From Alphaproteobacteria bacterium (GTDB taxonomy: Bacteria > Pseudomonadota > Alphaproteobacteria > JACZXZ01): a stretch of 55,235 bases of DNA. Below the pieces are notes generated by a model. It was not told the origin of the DNA, ran no database searches, and saw nothing but the letters and a program-made list of their open reading frames with translations. This document shows, piece after piece, positions 21,188 through 29,295 of this stretch. Numbering within the stretch: position 1 is the first letter of the stretch; each line of letters starts with the position of its first letter. The stretch lies in assembly GCA_035625915.1 (NCBI GenBank), contig DASPOR010000205.1, forward strand, positions 1 to 55,235. The letters are read 5' to 3'. The position numbers and the translations under genes were made by a program.

Positions 21188-22015
21188 ATGGCCGAGCCCA
21201 GCATCGTCGACACCCATGCGCACATCATCGACCCCGCGCGGTTTCCTTTTCCGACCGGCCCCGGTTACAAGCCAACCTCCGGCGAGACAGCGACGCGCGA
21301 GATGTTCGCCGCCGAGCTCGACGCGCATGGCGTCCGCCACGCCCTGCTTGTGCAGCTGAGCGGCTACGGCTACGACAATTCGGCCCTGCTCGACGCGATG
21401 TCGCATTATCCGGGACGGTACAAATCCATTGCCGTCGTCGATCCCGAAACGCCCGAGCGCGATCTCGTGGCCCTCGGGGAGCGCGGCGTCGTCGGCGTGC
21501 GCTTCAATCTCGTGACTTACCAGCCCGACGCACTCGCGGGGCGGGGTGCCGAGCGCTACCTTGCCCGGCTCAAGGCCCTCGGCTGGTTTGCCCAGGTCTT
21601 TGCCGACGACGCCCAGTGGCCTGCGGCGGCCGAAGTGCTCGGGCGAAGCGGGGTCCGCGTGCTCGTCGACCATTTTGGCGTGCGCGACCTCGCGCTCGGG
21701 ATCGGCCAACCGGGTTTCCAGGCGGTACTCCGCCTCGGTCGGCAGGGCAAGGCGGCGGTCAAGCTCTCGGCCCCTTATCGTATCTCTCGCCAAAAGCAAG
21801 GCTTCACGGATCTCGACGACTACGCCGAGGCCCTTATCGAAGCGTTCGGAATCGATAATTGCGTCTGGGGTTCGGACTGGCCGTTCGTCAATTTCCCGGG
21901 CGGTTTCCGCTACGATACCGCACTCCGGTCCATCGAGCGCTGGATACCGGATCCGGTAAAGCGCGAGCAGGTGATGTGGCGGAACCCTCTCGGGCTCTTC
22001 GGTTTCGGAGGATAG
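21188..22015 (+). CDS. Amidohydrolase-2 family TIM-barrel hydrolase (possible sugar lactonase)
   Basis: A 275-residue member of the amidohydrolase-2 family. The start ATG follows GAGGGAGGCAGG. Metal-ligand motifs seen are DTHAHIID near the N-terminus, VLVDHFG in the middle and VWGSDWPF near the C-terminus. The family includes sugar lactonases (L-rhamnono- and L-fucono-lactone), 2-pyrone-4,6-dicarboxylate hydrolase and decarboxylases. Its place between a sugar importer and a Gfo/Idh/MocA dehydrogenase fits oxidation of a sugar to a lactone followed by ring opening, but this is inference. Confidence 0.85.
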   Translation: MAEPSIVDTHAHIIDPARFPFPTGPGYKPTSGETATREMFAAELDAHGVRHALLVQLSGYGYDNSALLDAMSHYPGRYKSIAVVDPETPERDLVALGERGVVGVRFNLVTYQPDALAGRGAERYLARLKALGWFAQVFADDAQWPAAAEVLGRSGVRVLVDHFGVRDLALGIGQPGFQAVLRLGRQGKAAVKLSAPYRISRQKQGFTDLDDYAEALIEAFGIDNCVWGSDWPFVNFPGGFRYDTALRSIERWIPDPVKREQVMWRNPLGLFGFGG

Positions 22016-22019
22016 GGCC

Positions 22020-23054
22020 ATGGCGAAAAGGCGGAAACGGCCTCTGAACGTAGCCCTCGCGGGGGCCGGAATGATCAGCTGGTATCATCTGACCGCCTGG
22101 CGAAAATTGGGCTCGCGCGTGCGTCTTGTCGCGGTGTGCGATCCGGATGCGGGGCGTGCGAAGAAACGTGCCGATGAGTTCGGCATCGGCAAGACCTATC
22201 GCGAGCGCGATGCCATGCTCGACGAGGAAGAGATCGACGCACTCGATGTCGCCTCGCCGCGCGAGACCCACGCCGCCTGGGTCGAGGCGGCGGCGGCCCG
22301 CGCGATCGACGCGTTGTGCCAGAAGCCGATGACGCCGACACTTTCCCAGTCGGAGGCCCTCGTGCGCCGCGTCGCCGGCAAAATGCGGTTGATGATTCAC
22401 GAAAATTGGCGCTTCCGGCCCTGGTTCCGGGAGCTCAAGCGCTGGATCGCCGGCGGCGACATCGGCGAGATCGTGCTCGGACGCATGGCGATGATCAATT
22501 CAGGGTTCCTGCCCGACTCCACCGGCCAGCGCCCGGCCTTCGTGCGCCAGCCCTTCATGCAGCACGAAGCGCGCCTGATGATCGCCGAGGTGCTGATCCA
22601 CCATCTCGACACCATGCGCTATCTGTGCGGCGACCTGCGCGTCGTGGGCAGCCGCGCAACGCGCACCCTCGCGGACGTCACGGGCGAAACGGTTGCGGCG
22701 GTCTTTCTCGAAACGCCGTCGGGGGCGCCGGTCACCGTGACGGGTACGATGGCGGCAGTCGGCTATCCCGTGCGCCCGCCGGACCGGCTCGAGATCGTGG
22801 GGACGAAGGCGAGCGTCATGTTCGAGGACAACGAGCTGCGCCTACTCGGGTCCGAGCAGCGCTGCGTGAGCTACGACGCCGCCGAGGGATATCAAGGGAG
22901 CTTCGATGGCGTGATCGCGCACTTCGTCGATTGCCTGGAAAGTGGGGCGCCCTTCGAGACCGGCCCCGAGGATAACCTGGAGACCCTTCGCCTTGTCGAA
23001 CATGCCTATTGGGCGGCGGGTTTGCACCAGTTGGGCGTAACACCGTCTTCCTGA
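22020..23054 (+). CDS. Gfo/Idh/MocA family NAD(P)-dependent sugar dehydrogenase
   Basis: A 344-residue two-domain oxidoreductase. The N-terminal Rossmann motif is VALAGAGMISWYHL. The usual E-K-P nicotinamide-pocket motif reads CQKP here (Gln for Glu). The C-terminal beta-sheet domain includes the catalytic-histidine region EVLIHHLDTMRYL. The family oxidises sugars, inositols or sugar acids. It lies four bases after the amidohydrolase stop codon and so is co-transcribed with it and the ABC importer. The substrate is not determined. Confidence 0.87.
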   Translation: MAKRRKRPLNVALAGAGMISWYHLTAWRKLGSRVRLVAVCDPDAGRAKKRADEFGIGKTYRERDAMLDEEEIDALDVASPRETHAAWVEAAAARAIDALCQKPMTPTLSQSEALVRRVAGKMRLMIHENWRFRPWFRELKRWIAGGDIGEIVLGRMAMINSGFLPDSTGQRPAFVRQPFMQHEARLMIAEVLIHHLDTMRYLCGDLRVVGSRATRTLADVTGETVAAVFLETPSGAPVTVTGTMAAVGYPVRPPDRLEIVGTKASVMFEDNELRLLGSEQRCVSYDAAEGYQGSFDGVIAHFVDCLESGAPFETGPEDNLETLRLVEHAYWAAGLHQLGVTPSS

Positions 23055-23154
23055 CGCAGCGCGTCCAAATCGCGCGCAAGCTAGTCGCATCCCGACACGC
23101 CATGTTATCGTCCTGCTGCGGCGAGAGTTTTTCGCCACGGTGATCTGAATCGCG

Positions 23155-23847
23155 ATGTCGGGAGGCGACTTGGAAAAGGAAATCCTCGACAACCTGATCA
23201 ATCCGTTCCTCCTGGTCTATGCAGCGCTTTTCCCCATCGTCAATCCGCTCGGCTCCGCACCCGTATTCCTGAGCTTTACACGCCACTGCTCGGCCCCGAT
23301 CCGCCACGCACTTGCCTGGCGCATTGGTTTCAACGGATTCTTGCTGCTGCTCGGCTCCCTTTTTATCGGGTCCCACATTCTCAGTTTCTTCGGCATCACC
23401 CTGCCGGTCGTACGCATCGCGGGTGGTTTCGTCGTCACGGCAATGGGCTGGAAGATCCTCAATGAGGGCGATCAACCCAAGGAGGGTCAAGGTTTCAGCA
23501 GCATTACGGACGAAGGCTACGTCGAGGCGGCGTTCTATCCCCTCACCATGCCATTGACCGTCGGTCCGGGCTCGATCGCCGCCGCCGTGACGCTCGGCAG
23601 CCAGAGACCGCGCATCTTTCAGAGTTTCGCGCACCTTGCGCTGATCGGCAGTGCTGCCATCGTAGGACTCGTCGCGATCGCCGCGACGATCGTCATATGT
23701 TACCGGTTCGCCGAAAACATCGAACGGATGCTCGGCAGGACGGGAACCAACGTCTTCGTGCGCCTCTCCGCCTTCGTCCTTCTCTGCATCGGCGTGCAGA
23801 TCATGTGGAACGGCTATAGCGGGCTGATCGTGCCGCCGATCGATTGA
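23155..23847 (+). CDS. MarC family integral membrane protein
   Basis: A 230-residue protein with six membrane segments. The family hallmarks are NPFLLVYAALFPIVNPLGSAPVFL at the start and the mid-protein motif YPLTMPLTVGPGSIAAA. Members were once thought to govern multiple antibiotic resistance, which has not been upheld; their function is unknown. It is 100 bp after the dehydrogenase gene and upstream of the CPA1 antiporter in the same orientation. Confidence 0.88.
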   Translation: MSGGDLEKEILDNLINPFLLVYAALFPIVNPLGSAPVFLSFTRHCSAPIRHALAWRIGFNGFLLLLGSLFIGSHILSFFGITLPVVRIAGGFVVTAMGWKILNEGDQPKEGQGFSSITDEGYVEAAFYPLTMPLTVGPGSIAAAVTLGSQRPRIFQSFAHLALIGSAAIVGLVAIAATIVICYRFAENIERMLGRTGTNVFVRLSAFVLLCIGVQIMWNGYSGLIVPPID

Positions 23848-23952
23848 GGCTCGCTCGCCCCCGGCGAACGAACGCTGCCGCTTGCCGCCGCTCGTGTCAT
23901 TATGGGTGCGGGCAAAGGTCGAGCGCGGACGCGTCATCGCTTCGGGGGTGCG

Positions 23953-25764
23953 ATGGAGCTTGCGAACCAGTTCATCCTGCTCGGCGGCGCGCTGCTGGTG
24001 ATAAGCATCCTTGCCGGCGTTGCGTCGTCGCGAATCGGCGCACCCTTGCTGCTCGTCTTCCTCGGCCTTGGCATGCTCGCCGGCGAGAACGGGCCTCTCG
24101 GCATCCCCTTTGACGACTTCAAGAGCGCCTACCTCATCGCGAGCGTGTCGCTCGCCATCATCCTCTTCGATGGCGGGCTCCGGACGCCCTTGGCGGCCTT
24201 GCGCATTTCCTGGCTGCCGGCGTCGCTCCTCGCCACCTTGGGGGTGCTCGTCACGGCAGGGGTTACGGGCGTGTGCGCGCGCTACGTCTTCGGCCTCGGC
24301 TGGCTCAACGCGTTTCTGATGGGGGCAACGGTGGCCTCCACGGATGCGGCGGCCGTATTCCTCCTTCTCCACCAGCACGGCATGGACCTGAAGCGTCGCG
24401 TCGCCACGACCCTCGAAATCGAATCGGGCGCCAACGATCCGCTGGCCGTGCTGCTCACGGTTCTTCTCGTCGGCATCATCGCGGCGGGCGGCAGCCGGTC
24501 CAGTTGGGAAGTGGAAGGCGAATTCCTGCGCCAAGTCGGTCTTGGCACGGCACTCGGCGTCGCGGGTGGGGGTGCTCTGGTGTGGGCGCTCAATCGCCTT
24601 GAGCTGGCACCCGGCCTCTACCCTGTCTTCGTTGCGGCCGGCGCCCTCGTCGTCTTCGGCGGCACGCAGGCGCTCGGCGGCAGCGGGTTTCTCGCGATCT
24701 ATCTCGCGGGGATCATCGCCGGCAATCAGCGCCTGCGCGCGAACAAGCTCGTGCGGCGCTTTCACGACGGGATTGCCTGGGTCGCACAAATCGTCATGTT
24801 CGTGATGCTCGGTCTGTTGGTGACACCGCGCGAACTCGTGCCGGATCTGGTTCCCGCGACGATCGTGGCGCTCGCACTCATCTTCGTGGCCCGGCCAGTC
24901 GCCGTCTTCCTCTGCCTCGCCTTCTCGCGTTTCAATTGGGAGGAGCGGTTGTTCATCGCCTGGGTGGGCTTGCGCGGTGCCGTCCCGCTCTTCCTCGCGA
25001 TCATCCCGATCCTCGGCGGCGTTCCCGACGCCCACCGCTACTTCAACGTCGCCTTCATCGTGGTCCTCGCATCCCTTCTCCTCCAGGGCTGGACGGTTCC
25101 CTGGATCGCGCGCCGGTTGGAAGTCGAGGTGCCGCCCATGCCGGAGCCGCTCGGCCGCATGGAGATCGACCTGCCGTCCCAGATGGATCGCGAAGTCGTC
25201 GGCTATACGGTGCGGAGCGACAGCCCCATCGCAAAGAGGCCACTCGACCGGATTGCACTGCCCAAACGCACGCGGCTCCTCGCTGTCATCCGCGATCGGA
25301 GTGTCATTCCCTTGCGCGAACTCGGCGAATTGCAGCCCGGCGATTCCGCCCTCCTGATCTGCCCTCCCGAGCATGCCCTTGCCGTCGACCGCCTTTTCTT
25401 GCCCCGGCGAAGGCAACGCAGCACCCGCGCCGAGGTCCAGCTCGCCGACTTCGTCTTTCGCGCGGACGCCCCTGTGGGCTCGATCGCGCACGAATACGAC
25501 TTCCCCGCCACACGCGAGGAACTAGCCATGAGTCTCGGTCGGTTCGTCGAAAGCCGTCTCGACGAACAACCCTCGGTCGGCGATACGGTCGCGGCCGGTG
25601 CGGTGGAGCTCGTCGTGACCGACATGGACGGCGAGGAAATCGTCACGGTCGGCGTGCGTCTGGAGCACGCCCATCTCCATATCCTGCCCGAGGCGTTGGT
25701 ACGCCGTCTCACCGGAACGCGACGGCGGCTCGGGCGTTCCATCGCTCGCTCCCTGAGGCGCTGA
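23953..25764 (+). CDS. CPA1 cation/proton antiporter, CvrA/NhaP2-like (K+/H+)
   Basis: About 603 residues. The N-terminal 390 residues form the exchanger with 12 or more membrane helices (start ELANQFILLGGALLVISILAG; transport motif GATVASTDAAAVF; ESGANDPLAVLL). After a basic linker follows a TrkA-C-like region (YTVRSDSPIAKRPLDRIALP) and then a CorC/HlyC-like C-terminal part (ADFVFRADAPVGSIAHEY). This order matches the K+/H+ antiporter CvrA/NhaP2. The ATG at 23953 follows GGGGGTG; an upstream ATG at 23902 would add a basic peptide before the first helix. Confidence 0.87.
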   Translation: MELANQFILLGGALLVISILAGVASSRIGAPLLLVFLGLGMLAGENGPLGIPFDDFKSAYLIASVSLAIILFDGGLRTPLAALRISWLPASLLATLGVLVTAGVTGVCARYVFGLGWLNAFLMGATVASTDAAAVFLLLHQHGMDLKRRVATTLEIESGANDPLAVLLTVLLVGIIAAGGSRSSWEVEGEFLRQVGLGTALGVAGGGALVWALNRLELAPGLYPVFVAAGALVVFGGTQALGGSGFLAIYLAGIIAGNQRLRANKLVRRFHDGIAWVAQIVMFVMLGLLVTPRELVPDLVPATIVALALIFVARPVAVFLCLAFSRFNWEERLFIAWVGLRGAVPLFLAIIPILGGVPDAHRYFNVAFIVVLASLLLQGWTVPWIARRLEVEVPPMPEPLGRMEIDLPSQMDREVVGYTVRSDSPIAKRPLDRIALPKRTRLLAVIRDRSVIPLRELGELQPGDSALLICPPEHALAVDRLFLPRRRQRSTRAEVQLADFVFRADAPVGSIAHEYDFPATREELAMSLGRFVESRLDEQPSVGDTVAAGAVELVVTDMDGEEIVTVGVRLEHAHLHILPEALVRRLTGTRRRLGRSIARSLRR

Positions 25765-25827
25765 ACGTTTCCGGTCGTCATGCCGCCAGAACTCGGATCC
25801 GGGGACTCGTCCCGATAAATAGCCTGC

Positions 25828-26439
25828 TCAGTACCGGCTATCGTATCCGCCCTGCTCCTTCGTGTGGGGTCCCCACGGTTCGCGCGCAAAGATACGGCGC
25901 ACCATCGGCTCGAACGCCTCGAGCGGCATCGTGTCATAGTCCGGATCGAAGGACGTCTGATCGTACTTGGCGCAGAACTCGACGCACATCTCGTAGGCGG
26001 GGTGGCCACGATGCTTGTCGCGCGCGTTCCGGTCCAGCCCGAAGTGATGGAAATAATAATAGCCCTGGAAAAGCCCGTGCTGGCGGACTGTCCAGTGGGT
26101 ATAGGGCCGGACATAGGGCTTGAGCATCGCGGCGGCGTATTCCGCGTGGTTCTCGGTCGCGAGCAAATCGCCGATGTCGTGGATGAGGGCGGCCACGACA
26201 TATTCCTCGTCCCGGCCGTCGCGCTGCGCGCGTGTGGCGGTCTGGAGCGAGTGGACGAGTCGATTGACCATTTCGCCGCTGTAACTGTCGCGCAGAAGCG
26301 CCATGGCGGTCATGATGCGGTCCGGAAGCTTCGCTTCGAACGGCTTCATGTGCTCGAAGACGCGCTTGTATTCCTCTTTCGTGCCGTCCTCCATGCGCCG
26401 GTACTGCACAAGGGGTTGGGTCCTCACGTCGTCCGGCAT
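25828..26439 (-). CDS. PhnZ-like HD-domain protein, predicted mixed-valence di-iron oxygenase
   Basis: A 203-residue HD-domain protein resembling PhnZ, which uses a mixed-valence di-iron centre and O2 to cleave the C-P bond of hydroxylated aminoethylphosphonate. By eye all key PhnZ positions are present: the substrate-gating Y-x-G-E (Tyr53, Glu56), NRLVHSLQ (His63), HDIGD (His87, Asp88), His98, His121 and Asp160. The start ATG follows GGAAGGGAGACC. It is downstream of a PhnY-like dioxygenase gene on the same strand (83 bp gap). No phosphonate transporter or C-P lyase gene is nearby. Other HD oxygenases of this group act on TMAEP or inositol, so the substrate is open. Confidence 0.8.
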   Translation of the reverse strand: MPDDVRTQPLVQYRRMEDGTKEEYKRVFEHMKPFEAKLPDRIMTAMALLRDSYSGEMVNRLVHSLQTATRAQRDGRDEEYVVAALIHDIGDLLATENHAEYAAAMLKPYVRPYTHWTVRQHGLFQGYYYFHHFGLDRNARDKHRGHPAYEMCVEFCAKYDQTSFDPDYDTMPLEAFEPMVRRIFAREPWGPHTKEQGGYDSRY

Positions 26440-26522
26440 TTTGGTCTCCCTTCCAGAAAGGTCTTCGACGACCGGTGAAATCGTAATGCGCCCATCAGCA
26501 TAGCACCATTCCGTGACGCCGT

Positions 26523-27386
26523 TCAGCCGCCCGTCGGGGGCTTGCCGCTCGTCATACCCTTGAGCGCGCGTGGCGGGCGGGCCGCACCCCGAAATAGCAC
26601 GCTCGCCTGGATTTCGACAGCGCGCTCCCACGCCGCAAGCTCGGCCGTACCCAGCTCAACCTCGGGCCTTGGATCGGCGTCGAAGTGGCCATAATCGTCG
26701 CGGCCGCGGACAAGGACCGCCGACTCGCGCGGATAATGCTGATAGGCGCGCGTCGGAATCATCTCGAGGAGGAACAGAATACGGCGGTCGGCACCGCGGT
26801 TCGGCTTGGACGAATGGATGATGGCGTTGTTGAACAAGGCGATCTCGCCGGGATCGAGCTCGAAGTCGACCGCGGCGGCACTTTCGACGGGGGCGTCGAT
26901 ATATTGCTCGCGCGAGAGGAGGCTGTCGGTTCCGAACGCTTCCTTGTGGGGCAAGAGAGGCCCGCGGTGCGAGCCCGGAATCGCGCGAATGCAGCCGTTT
27001 ACGGCACGGCATGGGGAAAGTGCCAAGGCGACGATCACGACGATGGGCCGCACGTCGGCATAGGCCGTGTCCTGATGCCAGCCGGCAAAGACCTTGCCGT
27101 CCGCCGCCTTCGCGCGAAGCGAGGTACCCCAACACAGGATGTCAGGTCCGATCAGGTCCTCCGTCGCGTCCAGGATTCCCGGTTCGCGGATCATCTCGTC
27201 GACCCAAGGGCAGATCATGTGGGCCTTCTGGTCGAGCTTTATGCGCGCCTTGGGATAGTTCGCTTCAAACGCCTCGAGTCGCTCGCGATAATAGCGGGCG
27301 CGCGCCTCCGAGATCGCACGGATCGGCGACAGAAAGCCGTCACGCTCGAACGCAGCGACTTGGCTTTGCGACAGCATCCTCGGCAT
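26523..27386 (-). CDS. PhyH/PhnY-like Fe(II)/2-oxoglutarate dioxygenase
   Basis: A 287-residue phytanoyl-CoA-dioxygenase-fold hydroxylase. The Fe(II) triad is visible: GWHQDTAY (His104, Asp106) and NAIIHSSKPNRGADRR (His191), with the downstream Arg for 2-oxoglutarate. The segment DATEDLIGPDILCWGTS resembles PhnY, the partner that hydroxylates aminoethylphosphonate before PhnZ. ATG 27386 is preferred to ATG 27401: a promoter -10 in the palindrome at 27402-27423 would place the transcript start near 27403. It probably forms a two-gene operon with the HD protein and is divergent from the B12 mutase gene. Confidence 0.83.
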   Translation of the reverse strand: MPRMLSQSQVAAFERDGFLSPIRAISEARARYYRERLEAFEANYPKARIKLDQKAHMICPWVDEMIREPGILDATEDLIGPDILCWGTSLRAKAADGKVFAGWHQDTAYADVRPIVVIVALALSPCRAVNGCIRAIPGSHRGPLLPHKEAFGTDSLLSREQYIDAPVESAAAVDFELDPGEIALFNNAIIHSSKPNRGADRRILFLLEMIPTRAYQHYPRESAVLVRGRDDYGHFDADPRPEVELGTAELAAWERAVEIQASVLFRGAARPPRALKGMTSGKPPTGG

Positions 27387-27401
27387 GGTTCGCCGTCCCA
27401 T

Positions 27402-27423
27402 GTCGTTCGTATATACGAACGAC
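27402..27423. promoter_or_regulatory. Perfect 22-bp palindromic operator in a divergent promoter
   Basis: The left arm GTCGTTCGTAT is followed directly by its exact reverse complement. The core CGTATATACG resembles operators of GntR-family (HutC-type) repressors. It covers the predicted -10 of the leftward PhyH gene and ends 10 bp before the -35 of the rightward mutase gene, so one bound protein could control both. The GntR/UTRA regulator at 34601 and the IclR regulator at 30741 are the local candidates. Confidence 0.7.
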
Positions 27424-27438
27424 GACCATATATTTGAA
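27410..27438 (-). promoter_or_regulatory. Predicted promoter of the PhyH/HD operon
   Basis: On the minus strand TTCAAA (27438-27433) and TATATA (27415-27410) are spaced 17 bp. The -10 lies inside the 22-bp palindrome. The -35 overlaps the -35 of the rightward promoter. Confidence 0.45.
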
Positions 27439-27462
27439 CACTCTAACGTATGACACTATAGT
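27434..27462 (+). promoter_or_regulatory. Predicted sigma-70 promoter of the mutase-Rieske operon
   Basis: TTGAAC (27434-27439), 17-bp spacer, TATAGT (27457-27462). This is the best promoter match in the island. The expected transcript start near 27469 leaves about 20 nt before ATG 27490. Confidence 0.65.
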
Positions 27463-27489
27463 AGGAAAGCCGGTCGGATGGAGCGCCAA

Positions 27490-29295
27490 ATGGCATCGAG
27501 GCTCGATCGCAAGCAAATCTTCCCCGAGGTCGTGCTGCCGGACGCCCAGGCGCTGATCGCCGAAGGGCGCAAGACGGCCGAGACCGTGAGAGTCGGCCGC
27601 TCGCCCTTTCTCGAGACATACAGTGTCGAGTCCGAGGCGGCGTACAAGCGCCGGTGCGTGGCCGACGGCCGCATCATGATGCATGCCCAAATCGGCTTTC
27701 GCGACCATGACAAAAGCCGACGCGCCTATGCGGAAATCTGGGAGGCGCTCGATAAGGCCGGCTACCGTGTCGACCGCTATGGGATCTGTCTCGACTGGAG
27801 CATGGGTTATCCGAGCACCCTGAGGAAGAACATGCCGCGCGGCACGGGTCTCATCATGGACAGCGTCGAGGATTGGATCGCGATGACGAGCATGGCGCCC
27901 GCGGCCCCGCATTTCGGCGATTTCGTGATCGGCACGCCGGCGGCGTTCGAGAACACGGTCGCGGCATTGCTCTGCGGATCGACCTCGGTCGGCAATCTCG
28001 GGCAATATTTCGCCTTTCGCCAGCCCCATTGGGATGACGATGTTTTCACGACCGCCGAATCCCTCAAGGCGATCGCATTGACTGCGGCACAGCCGGTCGA
28101 GGTGATCGTTCACTCGAATCTGGATGACGGTTTCGCGTCCCTTTTCACGGATCTCGCCTGCTCGCTCGGCGCCATCCTGATCGAGCAATACATCGTGGAC
28201 GAGCTGTGCGGCGGGCATGCGAGCTATTCCTTCGGCAACACCTACGCGCAGCCCTATCTCCGGCATGCGTTTCAGCGCGCCGCCCACAAGGTGACCCGCA
28301 CGCCGGGCACGATGATCTATGGGGCGACGACCATGTACGGCCAGAGCCACGCGGCGAATTACGCGGCACTTGCGACCTATCTGCGCATCGATATCTATGG
28401 GCAGAAATCGCGCCCGGCCGGCCATGCCGTCAATCCGACGCCAGTGACCGAAGCGCAGCGGATTCCCGATATCGACGAGGTGATCGACGTCCATATCTTT
28501 GCGAACAAGCTCGTGGAACTGGACGAGCCGCTCCACGAGCTTTATCGAGACGACGAAATCGACGTCGTCGCGGAAAAAATCGTCGAGGGCGGCGAGCGCT
28601 TCAAGGCCAACGTGCTCGAAGGATTCGCCGAGGCGGGCATCGACATCCGCAATCCGTTCGAGATGCTGCTCGGGATTCGTCGCGTCGGCTCGAAGCGGCT
28701 CGAGGAACTCTTCGGGCCGGGCCAGCCGACCTCGGGCCGGTTGCGCGGGCGAACGCCCGTCGTCAAGTCCTACTCCATCGAGCAGTTGGAGGCGGCGGCA
28801 GGCGGCCTCGTGGCGGGGATGGAGGACCGTGTGCGGCAGAGGATTCGGAATGCGGGCTTCCGCGCCTGTGTGGCGACGACCGATGTTCATGAGTACGGCA
28901 AAATCCTGCTTGAAGCCGCTCTCGGCAAGCTCGGGGTAACCGTCATCGACGGCGGAACCTCGACCGATCCGAACGACCTTGCCCGGCAAATCGAGGCCGC
29001 AAATGCCGATTTCGTGGCACTCTCGTCCTATAACGGCGTCGCGCTGAATTTTGTCGCGGATTTGAAGTGCCACTTGGGGGATCTCGGCGTGACGGTGCCC
29101 ATTTTCGTGGGCGGCCGGCTCAATCGCATTCCCGATGGAAGCAACACGAGCCTGCCCGTCGATATCGGCGATGAGCTTTCCGCCGCGGGTGCGGTCGTGT
29201 GCCGGAACGTCGAGACGATGCTCGGCCGGATGGAGGAAATGGCCCGGGAGCGGCTTGCGGCGCAGTCCCCTGGCGATGCGAAGGTTCTCCAATGA
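27490..29295 (+). CDS. Single-chain cobalamin-dependent mutase (MutE-like barrel fused to B12 domain)
   Basis: 601 residues from ATG 27490, preceded by GGAG; ATG 27478 is also in frame. The N-terminal ~440 residues resemble, at low identity, the TIM barrel of glutamate mutase subunit E (GTPAAFENTVAALLCGSTSV; HAANYAALATYLRIDIYG; NPTPVTEAQRIPD). The C-terminal ~140 residues are a B12-binding domain with the base-off motif D465-V-H467-E-Y-G470, then VIDGGTSTDP, ALSSYNG and IFVGGR. Classical glutamate mutase keeps these as two proteins (MutS and MutE). A carbon-skeleton rearrangement is likely; whether the substrate is glutamate is inference. The stop overlaps the next start (ATGA), so it is coupled to the Rieske oxygenase. 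Confidence 0.75.
   Translation: MASRLDRKQIFPEVVLPDAQALIAEGRKTAETVRVGRSPFLETYSVESEAAYKRRCVADGRIMMHAQIGFRDHDKSRRAYAEIWEALDKAGYRVDRYGICLDWSMGYPSTLRKNMPRGTGLIMDSVEDWIAMTSMAPAAPHFGDFVIGTPAAFENTVAALLCGSTSVGNLGQYFAFRQPHWDDDVFTTAESLKAIALTAAQPVEVIVHSNLDDGFASLFTDLACSLGAILIEQYIVDELCGGHASYSFGNTYAQPYLRHAFQRAAHKVTRTPGTMIYGATTMYGQSHAANYAALATYLRIDIYGQKSRPAGHAVNPTPVTEAQRIPDIDEVIDVHIFANKLVELDEPLHELYRDDEIDVVAEKIVEGGERFKANVLEGFAEAGIDIRNPFEMLLGIRRVGSKRLEELFGPGQPTSGRLRGRTPVVKSYSIEQLEAAAGGLVAGMEDRVRQRIRNAGFRACVATTDVHEYGKILLEAALGKLGVTVIDGGTSTDPNDLARQIEAANADFVALSSYNGVALNFVADLKCHLGDLGVTVPIFVGGRLNRIPDGSNTSLPVDIGDELSAAGAVVCRNVETMLGRMEEMARERLAAQSPGDAKVLQ

Noticed and set aside
22816..25491. An 891-codon open frame on the minus strand opposite the MarC and antiporter genes
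   Set aside because: It mirrors two well-supported membrane-protein genes. Its product is a low-complexity charged sequence with no domain, typical of antisense frames in G/C-rich DNA.
25828..27386. A complete phosphonate degradation operon
   Set aside because: Only the PhnY/PhnZ-like pair is present; no phosphonate transporter, AEP transaminase or C-P lyase genes lie in the window, so the pathway name is not justified.
27340..29292. A 650-codon minus-strand frame opposite the mutase gene
   Set aside because: The plus-strand product has a clear B12 motif, a promoter and coupling to the next gene; the minus frame is a shadow.
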